Below, one piece after another: positions 56,161 through 64,000 of a stretch of DNA of 64,000 nucleotides (positions are counted from its first letter, which is position 1; each line of letters begins with the position of its first letter). The notes beneath the pieces were generated by a model. The model did no database searches. It was not told the DNA's origin and saw only the letters and a program-made list of their open reading frames with translations. The translations under genes were made by a program, and so were the position numbers. The stretch is from Onchidella celtica (lineage: Eukaryota; Mollusca; Gastropoda; Systellommatophora; Onchidiidae): NCBI GenBank assembly GCA_963931925.1, contig OZ007579.1:31720519-31784518 (forward strand). Direction: 5' to 3'.

Positions 56161-56639
56161 GGCTTTATTTTTTTTTTTTTCTTTTATGAGTGCAGAGTAT
56201 TAATAGAAGTAAAGGAACTCGTTATTGTAGTATCCTTAATAATACTGTATTTTAAAATGAAAACAACAATAACAACCACAAAAAATATGTGAAGTCTCAG
56301 CAGGGTTTGAAACACAGTTAAAATAATGGCAGCCTAAAAAAAAGAGGGGAGAGAGCGGTGATGTCTCAATGCAGACCGAAAGCCTGGGGGGTTTTTTGGA
56401 GTTTTTTTTTCTGATTCATTGTAAGTTTTTTTGTTTTTTTTTATTGTTGCTGTTATTGTTTGTTAAGCCAGGCTTTGTGACATAAAGCCTTTTTTTCCCT
56501 TCCAATATTTTAACTTTTTAAATAATTCTGACTTATAGTCTGTCCTTAAAATCCTTTCCCAAATATGAGATAAATATACGATTACATGTATATCATATAA
56601 CAATATTTACCGCTGTCCGGCATTATTAAAGAAAAAGAC
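56161..56639. other. Unassigned sequence with T-rich patches
   Basis: T runs near 56167-56182 and 56400-56450. No repeat partner recognised. Confidence 0.35.
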
Positions 56640-56825
56640 ACCCCACCCACCCTACCCCCACCCCCCCACACACACACACACACATCTCGAAAAAAAAGAA
56701 GAAACGACCGACGCTGCACTGTGGCGACGACGTGTCTGCCCCAGTTGCAACTGGACTGCAATGACACTAAGGCAAATTTCCCAAGTGGGATCAAAGAAGT
56801 GAACAAAACACAAAATTTAATACAT
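56640..56825 (-). repeat. Family L dispersed repeat
   Basis: C-rich leader, (CA)n, A-rich tract, CACTGTGGCGACGACGTGTC and TGACACTAAGGCAAATTTCC, in the order seen at 28740-28925. Confidence 0.6.
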
Positions 56826-56856
56826 GATAGATGTTGGATATAGTGTTATATTAGAG

Positions 56857-57292
56857 CAGCGGTTCTCAACCTTTTTCATACAATCGCCCCCTTAGGCTCC
56901 AAAAGTTCTTTCATCCCCCTCCCCCCCCCCCCCTAAAAAAAAAACAACATCCCCACTCAAACCCAACGGATACAATTCACAAAAAGAACACATAAATTAT
57001 AATGTTGTTTCCAAAGCTTTTTTAATGACTACACGTATTTTGAATATTCATTATAACACAGAAAATCCACTACGAAAGCTTATAACCGTTTCTGTTTCTA
57101 AGACCCACTTAGGAAATTGAAGGCTGTTGTGCAAGTCACTTGATGCCTTGCTTGCTCCCCCCCCCCCCCGCCCCCAGTCATTCATGTTTTTGCCCCCCCC
57201 CCCCCGTCGCCCCCTTTCATCGTTTTCGCCCGCCTGTCGCTCTTTTCTTCATTTTCCTGCGGGGTCGACATCGCCCACCTTGAGAAACACTG
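56857..57292. mobile_element. hAT non-autonomous element, 436 bp
   Basis: Left CAGCGGTTCTCAACC and right (reverse complement) CAGTGTTTCTCAAGG match the widespread hAT terminus CAGTGGTTCTCAACC. Flanks TATTAGAG (56849-56856) and CCTTAGAG (57293-57300) agree at six of eight positions. The interior contains C-rich runs at 56918-56932, 57158-57176 and 57193-57206. No transposase. Confidence 0.75.
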
Positions 57293-57610
57293 CCTTAGAG
57301 AGTTTAGATGTAGCCAAAGTTGAGTATGATGGGAGGAATGACTCATTGGAAGCAAACTGACAGAGAGAAAATTTGTTTGCAGAAAATGAGATAAAAAATA
57401 ATAATTATTGTTTACTTTGAGAAAAGATTAATGGGATTGTTATTGTATTCTCTCGAATCAAACTGACTTGGTCGCACTGCCCCGACACCCACCCACCCCC
57501 CCCCCCCCGCGGGCACCACCCCCACCCCCTTTCCCCCTCCCCCCCAAACCACACTTGCAGAAAATCATTATGTTATTTATCTTCCCGTCGGAATGCGAGA
57601 CATGATACGC

Positions 57611-58159
57611 CAGGGATGGCCAAACTTGCTGAATGTAAGAGCCACACATTACGATAAACGTCAGATGCTCGGGAGTCACAAGATGGCAACAAAATTACCA
57701 CACACGTTTTTATTGTTGCATACACATTTTTTTTTTTTTTTTGTACAAAAATTTTATATAAATATTAAGAAATACATTTATGCAACAATATTTACTCATA
57801 TGTCCAGTTTTTAAACTCTTAATTTGATTTCACACCTTTCACCTTTACACCTGGGCATTGTCCGTCTACTGCAGGATGTAGACCCTCCGTCAATGACTTC
57901 CATTCATTTCTTTCTTCCTCATCCACGTTGTTCCCCCCTTCTCTTTTTAATATCAATTTTCCCATCTTCTTCCTTGTCGTCTTCGTGTTCGTTTTCTTGT
58001 CTGTAGTTACCCTTAATTTGTTTTAGTTTCGGTAATCACAAAATACATATATAAATACCAAATGTTTTCCAATTAAAAAAGAGATCAGGCAACATACATA
58101 GGGGCTATTTCCACGAGCCGCAAATTGAAGGTCGAAGAGCCGCGGTTTGGTCACCCCTG
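57611..58159. mobile_element. hAT non-autonomous element, 549 bp
   Basis: Left CAGGGATGGCCAAAC and right (reverse complement) CAGGGGTGACCAAAC differ at two of 15 positions, and GAGCCACA/GAGCCGC follows in each arm as in Charlie-type hAT elements. The octamers TGATACGC (57603-57610) and TGATAGGC (58160-58167) agree at seven of eight positions. No transposase frame. Confidence 0.8.
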
Positions 58160-58167
58160 TGATAGGC

Positions 58168-58857
58168 TTAACACATTATTTCAGAGTGCACGTCTACGAT
58201 TTCCCAGAGAATGTAAGAATGTGATCCTATCAAGTCTATGGAATTGCATGGACAGGTTTTGTTGTATAACACAGATAACGATTGACAGGTCATGCGTATT
58301 GTTTTCAGGACTCCTAGGAAAAATAACTATTGCGCCTGGCTGTTTCAAAATATATTATGTATATGATTGTATAGTATTATCAATCATTTTATATAGTAGT
58401 TATGTATGAAATAACCCTATTACAGTGTGGCCCCAGAGAGGCTGGATTTGGGCATGGGCTAGAAGTAGATTGCATTTGGGCCATGCAATCCCAAGGAAAC
58501 TCCCAACATTTCAGAACTTTTCATTATTTCATTATGAAAAATGTTAGTGACTCTTTACATGGAATTGATTTCAGAACCTTAAATAAAAATTAATAACAAG
58601 TTTAAATCATTTAAAGCCTAAATTTAAAATAATACTTAAAGAAAGCTTTATATATTGTTACCAACCCCCCTCCCCTCCTACTTCCCACTAAGTAATGCTT
58701 TTTATACGCTTGGTTTGACCCCAACCCTCCCAATGTTCCATGTTCTTAGCTCTGTCTTTGTGTCTGTCTGTTTGACACTGGGACACTATCGCTTTTCTGC
58801 AGGTAAGCAAATGATACTATAAAAATTTCTGCCCAGTTCGAAGCCGCCCATAAAATA
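58168..58857. other. Unassigned sequence
   Basis: No signal recognised. Confidence 0.35.
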
Positions 58858-59093
58858 TGAGTGGATCTGGCGATATCGGGCTTAAGGTAAACTTTTCATA
58901 CTTCTTTAAAAAGTCAAAATGAAATATTTCCGAGACGATTTCAAGCAAAATACTTGAACTGACTGAAGGAAAGAGGCTAATCGTTCATTTTATAAGCAAA
59001 TCTTAGTTTCCATAGAAAGCGTTTCTCGTTTAGGGGACGTTTTCTCAGGAATTATATCTTTCACCTTAAGCCCGATTTCGTCAGATCCACTCA
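58858..59093. mobile_element. Family D MITE, intact copy, 236 bp
   Basis: TIRs TGAGTGGATCTGGCGATATC and (reverse complement) TGAGTGGATCTGACGAAATC continue through GGGCTTAAGGT over about 31 bp. The interior has GAAATATTTC and TTTTCTCAGGAATT. Other copies are at 24327 and 61160. Target duplication unclear. Confidence 0.82.
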
Positions 59094-59109
59094 AAAAACA
59101 TGTACGCTC

Positions 59110-59165
59110 GCGGAGGGGGGGGGGGTCCCTAGAGGATTGGGGGGGGGGGTCCGTAGAGGATGAAA
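59110..59165. repeat. Duplicated G-run
   Basis: A 31-bp duplication with poly-G of about 10 bases followed by TCCSTAGAGGAT. Confidence 0.75.
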
Positions 59166-59294
59166 AACGCATGTGGGAGGAGATATGGGAGAGTTTCTTT
59201 TGAGCGTACGGAAGCTTTCAAGTTATGGTCAAAAGATTTGGTCTATTTGAATGTAGGGGAAAAGTGAAGAAAGAACTATTGTATAATATAAAGT

Positions 59295-59525
59295 AAGATG
59301 AGATGCATGAAGTCTGTAGGTGCGTCATCATCTGTGGAAATGGCACACCACAACCAGGCGCAGGCTACACGAGAATGGCGCCATAGAGAGGCGGCCACCC
59401 CGGCGACACACACTGATTTCCAGTGCCCAGCCTGCGATGTGATATCCACTCGGCAAGTCCAGAGACCATCGCCAGATGCATTAAAGATGTTGCTTCAACA
59501 GAGGTCAGACACAACATAGGACACA
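59295..59525 (+). mobile_element. Probable LINE C-terminal fragment
   Basis: The frame includes EWRHREAATPATHTDFQCPA then CDV. LINE ORF2 proteins of several groups end with a similar F.CP.C zinc-finger segment after an R/A-rich linker. The expected second half (histidine pair) is not recognisable, so the call is tentative. Confidence 0.4.
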
Positions 59526-60096
59526 CAAAGATATTAAGGAAATGTGATCCATTACAAGAGGCGTCACCAGGCCAGACATTAACAGAGTAGTGGGCAGACA
59601 AACGGCAGACTGATTGATTGACCGACGAAAAGATACAATCTGCAATGCAAATAGACTTCAGAAAATACAACAATACACAGACAGACAGGCAGAGATACAT
59701 AATGCCGTCAATCATTTACCAATTTCCAGAATAACACGAGGATGGACGATTCATAATGTCAGGCATTCCCACCGACTGGCTAAGAGCCCCGGTGGCACCT
59801 ACGGGTCACACATAAAGTACATGCATGCCCGATTTTGGTGATTTTTTACCCCCCCCCCCCCCAAGTATATTTTTCATATGCCCGGCCTCACCCGTCTCCT
59901 CCTCCTTTTAGGCCCCGCGCGCACCATGTTAAAATTAACCACCCGTTCAATGCAAGTAATCTTTCGCGCGGCGTGCACCACGGTAAACTCTCTGCCAAGC
60001 AAGCAAAAATCTGCGTTTGCACGCCGTGCAACAGGCGGAACGGGATAGTGCGCGCGGCCCCTTACGCACGTACGGCCATCAAAGTGGCAAATTATA
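59526..60096. other. Unassigned sequence
   Basis: A poly-C run lies near 59850-59862. GC-rich sequence at 59900-60075 has no partner copy. Confidence 0.35.
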
Positions 60097-60205
60097 CTAT
60101 AATGGAGCTAGAGAGTGAACATGTAAGCAGCTAAAACACTATGACTACGTGGCCAAAAATTATGAAACTTTTTGTACTGCTTCAATTTTTTTTAATGATA
60201 AATAG
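60097..60205 (+). repeat. Family M dispersed repeat
   Basis: ACTATAATGGAGCTAGAGAG, TGAACATGTAAGCAGCTAAA and ATTATGAAACTTTTTGTACT match 15421 and 21571. Confidence 0.65.
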
Positions 60206-60337
60206 TAGAAAACAAGATTCTGGGGGAAACCCAATGGGTGTAAAATAGGCCAAGCATGAAGGAAAGTGGTGAGGGGTGAAAGTGAGGCAAACAGCTGGCC
60301 ATGAGTAAAAACTCGGAAGAATAACACCAATTAACTA

Positions 60338-61130
60338 GTGCAAAGCGCTACTCCGAGGGTCCTGCTGTTGCAGTCCTTCCGGGAAACCAACTTTCTAGCT
60401 CAATACTGGAACTGTTTCGGTGGGTCCTTCGTACAAGGTGCATGCGAACGAGTGGTACTAGCAGATGATCACCGTTTCGCCTATGACCATTCCGCAGCCT
60501 CCGGGCTTCGGATAAGCCCGATCCCAGGTCTGGAGAGACCCGGGGAGAATTTCTTCTCGACCGCCACGTGGTAGCAGCGGGGCAGCCCAAGCTGGGGGCT
60601 GGCTAACGGGGACGGGCTGACGGCTGGCCTTCCCGAAGCCGTTAAACACTGGGAGCTTTCCGTTGTTGTAGGCAGATGGGGGCAAATTGCCTAGCAGAAC
60701 GCAGTGGTGGCAGTCCCCGATTGAGGGCCGGGGACTGACCAGATCGATCCTTCGAAAAATCGTGCAGCAAGCACTACGTGACAATGACCCAAACAAGACA
60801 ATGACCGCACGCTGGCGGATGAGAAAGTGAGATTCTGGTCACGACGTGATACGAATCAGTCGGTTCAGGCTGTCATCAGCCTCCATTTGTCTGAAAGGGG
60901 TCCAAGCAGCAACAAATTCCCACTATACATGATGGTAAAATATGGCAAGAAGAAACGTGGGGCCGAGAAACCCAAACCGTCACGAGTGAAAACTCGATCG
61001 GCCAGGGATGAGCACTCGAACTATTGCAAAGAGCAGCGTTTGTCTCACTGCCAGGCCAGGTTAAGGTTACTGAACATCAGAAGTTTGGGTAAACCTAGTG
61101 AAGCCTACTATGTGGACATATCCTTATTGT
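60338..61130 (+). mobile_element. LINE 5' region: leader and start of the endonuclease ORF
   Basis: A GC-rich block distinct from its surroundings. The first 480 bp look like a 5' untranslated leader. The frame from 60827 reads HLSERGPSSNKF, KYGKKKRGAEKPKPSRVKT and then LRLLNIRSLGKPSEAYY. The last motif resembles the LLN.RSL.NK start of the AP-endonuclease domain of CR1/L2-type LINEs. The rest of the ORF is missing: a family D MITE starts at 61160 and no continuation is found after 61687. This is a 5' fragment, which is unusual because most LINE copies keep the 3' end. Confidence 0.6.
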
Positions 61131-61159
61131 GGACAAAACTCAGTATTTGATATTTGTCA

Positions 61160-61687
61160 GTGAATCTGTCGAAATCGGGCTTAATGTGAACTTGCTATAA
61201 CTCTATAAAAAAAACAAAATGAAATATTTCTGAGAAAACTTCAAGCAAAACATTTTAACTGAATGCAGAAAAATGTCTAATCTTTCATCTTATAGGCAAA
61301 TCTCAGTTTCCAGAGAAAATTGTTCCCCTTTTGAATGGGGGTTTCTCAGGAATTTGGTTCTTCACCTTAAGCCGATTTGGGTACCGGAAAACTGAGCCGG
61401 ATTTTTAATCCTATTGTTCAAAACTTCAAAGGTAGCTCGTAAAAGCTGTTGGAAGACTGAGCCGGTTTTTGGCATATTGATTAAACTTAATTTTGCCAAC
61501 GACTAGTCAACCTCTTCCGTTCCCCACTTATCGAGACTGTTTCTCTGCTGATTTTTTTCTGGTGAATTTTGTAAGAACTAACTGCTAGGTTTTCCAACAG
61601 GGGTCGGCGGCTTATTGCGCGATGCATTGCATAACAGGTGAAAAACCGGCTCAGTCTTCCGTACCCCGCCGATTTCGCCAGATCCAC
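61160..61687. mobile_element. Family D MITE split by a hAT-like insertion
   Basis: The left TIR GTGAATCTGTCGAAATCGGG starts at 61160. The right TIR is cut within TTAAGCCCGATTTCG and finishes as GCCGATTTCGCCAGATCCAC at 61668-61687. Removing the inserted 289 bp and one octamer leaves 231 bp, matching the intact copy at 58858. Confidence 0.82.
61379..61667. mobile_element. hAT-like MITE, 289 bp, nested in family D
   Basis: Ends GGGTACCGGAAAACTGAGCC and (reverse complement) GGGGTACGGAAGACTGAGCC are inverted repeats with small differences. GCCGATTT is duplicated exactly on both sides (61371-61378, 61668-61675), an 8-bp target duplication as made by hAT transposases. An extra copy of the terminal motif (GGAAGACTGAGCCGG) lies inside near 61454. 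Confidence 0.82.
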
Positions 61688-62039
61688 GCACATTCATGCA
61701 TTTGTTTTCTTTCTTTTTTTGATTGTTTTCTTTCTTTTTTTTTTGCGCAGAAAAAGAGGCCTCATTCCGTTGAATGGAATCGGAACGCACGGTCGGACAT
61801 TTTGTTTTTCGCCTCTATGGAGATATTTGGCATGCTTGTATCCTTGACAACCCGCAGGTTGTGTTATAAGTTGGGGCTTAATTATGAAAACTAAGGGTAA
61901 AAACGATTCTTTTAAAATATCATAATGATTAAGTCTAAGTATTCCAGTTTTTTTTTGCCTCCTGAAAAATGTGCAAACCCAAGCTAGGATAGCTATCACG
62001 TGGCCCTAGATCTGCGAAACAGAATAATTATGAAGGTGT

Positions 62040-62490
62040 CATTATCCACCTCTAGAAAAGTGACAGCATTGTGCGCAGTGCCAAACGGACAATCAGACAG
62101 GATAGCTAGGGACCGGGGTCCCATGTTATAGACAGATCGCCCGTTTAGACTGACAAGGTTCTATCTCTCTCCCATCAACTTTTGAGAAATTGATTATTGA
62201 AGTCTCATGTGCTCATAGCTTTTAGAGATAAGACATTTTTTTTTTTTTAAAGTAATACACGTACTTACAAATTATTTACCTAATCCGCTTGATACTTTGA
62301 CAGACAATGCAGTATGCCTGTAGAAATAGTTTGTCGTATGTTACTCAGTTCAGCCAAAAAGTGGAGAGAGAACTTTGTCATTCTGAATGGATGAGATCTG
62401 GAACGTCATTTTCCCACTTCTGCTAAAGCGATAGAGTGTGCGCAAGGCCAAATAGACAGACAGACGACCTAGGAACAGGGAGACATCATC
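62040..62490 (+). repeat. Family H dispersed repeat with a duplicated module
   Basis: 62150-62390 aligns with 39915-40165. The module GTCATTWTCCCACYTCT...GTGTGCGC occurs at about 62040 and again at 62390, followed in each case by a CAAACGGACA or CAAATAGACA segment. Confidence 0.6.
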
Positions 62491-63230
62491 CAACAGACAG
62501 AAAAAACGAAGATATAATCCCCGAATGAATGGCCAGAAAATTGATACAAGAAAAGCGAACAAATCATGGCAATGCCCGTGTGTTATTGCGGCTTACCCAG
62601 CCAAATGTCGCTCGCCAAATGACATCCCTAGAGTCTCGTAATTATATAACCATCCCTCCCCGTCTCCTCCAGACCCCGTGTCCATCGGCAATACCCGGTC
62701 CCAGCTCTAGCAATTTGTGGTCCCAACCGCAAATACCTCGGAAAAATTCTGGATAAAATAGAAAATACTCATTATTTCTTGATCTCATTTGGCATCCATG
62801 TGTCTGTATTTCAGGTTATTTCCCTGTAAGCATTTCCATAATACCTTGTTTAAGGATTTCTTCCGGATTTGTGTGTTCTTTCTTGGTGGTTTCTGTTTTC
62901 AATGTTTATTTATATCTTTAGATCTGGTGGGGATAATTTGTACATCACAGGCATGATGGATGTTTCAGGAGTTTAATATTCCATGACACGAGCGCTCGTT
63001 TGACATGGGCTAGAGCTGTCGCCTGTCAGATTTGTTCCATCTGGACATTATAGTGCATGTGTGCGTGTGTGTGTGGAAGGGGGGGGGGGCAGGGCATCCA
63101 GAATGTCTAAATGTCTCAAAATTATTTGAAGCGAGGTGGGGTTGGGGCACTGTCATCAGGTCGATATGGAAATTAGTAAGAGGTGGGGGGCGGGGGGGGG
63201 GGGGCTCTAGCCACATCTGCAGTGTCTAGA
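62491..63230. other. Unassigned sequence
   Basis: G-rich patches at 63075-63090 and 63185-63205. The frame at 62529-62756 is unrecognised. Confidence 0.35.
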
Positions 63231-63234
63231 TATT

Positions 63235-63620
63235 ACCTTGGGGTGGGGGGGGGGGAAGAAGTGAGAGAGGTGGAGAGAGACAGAGAATGAAAGAGAGGAG
63301 CAGACAAGGGCTCATGTTGAAAGAAAGACAGACAGACAGACGGACATATTAAAAAAGAACCAAAGACAAAAAGACAGACACAGACAAAGGCAGGTAGTGA
63401 AAGACACACAGATAGCAAACAGAGAACGTAAGTGAGAGAGAACGACAGACAGACAGAGGGAGATAGAGACGGAGGGGGAGAACGAGAGACAGAAACACAC
63501 GGACGTAGAGAGGGGCAGTCGTACAAACAGAGGCATAGCGACAGAGACAGTTACTCAAAGAGAGAGAGAATGATTGTGTGTGTGCGAGAGAGGGAGAGAG
63601 AGAGAGAGACGTGTGGAGAT
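63235..63620. repeat. GA/CAGA microsatellite region
   Basis: Imperfect GAGA, (CAGA)n and GACA repeats, then TG and GA at 63560-63610. Confidence 0.85.
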
Positions 63621-63669
63621 AGTGCTAATATTATGTTGATAATTTTCTTACTGAAAGAGAAAGCAAGAC

Positions 63670-63760
63670 ATTTCTACTTCACTCTTTCTCTCTTCTCTCG
63701 ATCTCTCTATTTTCCTCTACTCTCATATTCCAGCTCTCTCTTTTTGCCACCACCTCTAGA
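63670..63760. repeat. CT-rich tract
   Basis: Imperfect CTCT repeats. The remaining 240 bases to the window end show no feature. Confidence 0.7.
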
Positions 63761-64000
63761 TATCTTTCCTTGTTGCTGGTCGAGGTGTAATGGAGAGACC
63801 TTTGAATATTTAAAGAGGGAAATATGAGAGAAGATTTAATGATAGGAAGCCAGGACTTGAGAAGATCTATCTCTGATTACAGAGGCCGTCTCCGTTTCCT
63901 GGCGTCTAATGAGACCTTTGAGCTGGTACGAGAAGTCTGGCCTGGCTAGTTGGTGCTGTTGTGTGTTGTACTGCCCGACCGTCTTGGTGTCTGTTTACAC

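Noticed and set aside
57127-57360. Proline-rich open frame
   Set aside because: It comes from poly-C runs inside the hAT element at 56857-57292.

Overview
This window looks like intergenic or intronic DNA from an animal nuclear genome. No complete protein-coding gene, rRNA gene or intact tRNA gene can be supported. The nested hAT, PIF/Harbinger-like and Tc1/mariner transposons, the tRNA-headed SINEs, the LINE fragments, and the long GATA, GA and CT arrays suggest a marine invertebrate, most likely a mollusc or other lophotrochozoan. That assignment is an inference. Most open reading frames here are translations of simple repeats (for example runs of Tyr-Leu-Ser-Ile from CTAT arrays, or Arg-Glu from GA arrays) and are not listed as genes.

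The content falls into four classes. (1) Short non-autonomous DNA transposons with terminal inverted repeats (TIRs). Several have target-site duplications (TSDs) readable from the sequence: hAT-like 8-bp TSDs at 30961-32000, 30985-31524, 56857-57292, 57611-58159 and 61379-61667; TAA or TTA TSDs typical of PIF/Harbinger at 27546-28239 and 55098-55286; a TATA duplication at 445-848. Other families (called A, B, D, I, J, K, O, Q here) were recognised by comparing copies within the window. (2) Retroposon debris: a LINE 5' segment at 60338-61130, LINE C-terminal pieces at 26920-27225 and 59295-59525, LINE or SINE tails at 21697-21775 and 52083-52135, and SINEs with tRNA-like heads at 10199, 35222, 42682 and 43551. 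(3) Satellites with clear organisation: a 66-bp array (6484-6868), an 18-to-72-bp higher-order array (7700-9246), a 64-bp array of tandem hairpins (18230-18560) and a 21-bp array (37428-37895). (4) Long microsatellites.

Region by region: 1-5300 holds a foldback element, a transposon inserted into an older repeat, an inverted second copy of that transposon and a large pyrimidine array. 5300-9250 is almost entirely tandem repeats. 9250-25000 is mixed unique sequence and scattered repeats, with the hairpin satellite. 25000-28250 is a dense cluster ending in a PIF/Harbinger-like element that may carry a degraded MADF-like segment. 29990-32720 holds two GATA/CTAT arrays and a hAT inserted in a hAT. 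42340-45085 is a transposon hotspot with eight insertions in 2.7 kb. 49100-56200 holds mariner debris and two more nested pairs. 56850-61690 holds two neighbouring hAT elements, family D copies and the LINE 5' end, closing with a hAT-like element inserted in a family D TIR.

The only stretch resembling host coding sequence is a possible short terminal exon at 53949-54061, unrecognised and weakly supported. The strongest observations are insertion events that can be read exactly because an uninterrupted relative of the target lies elsewhere in the window, and a satellite whose repeated hairpin stems show compensatory base changes.
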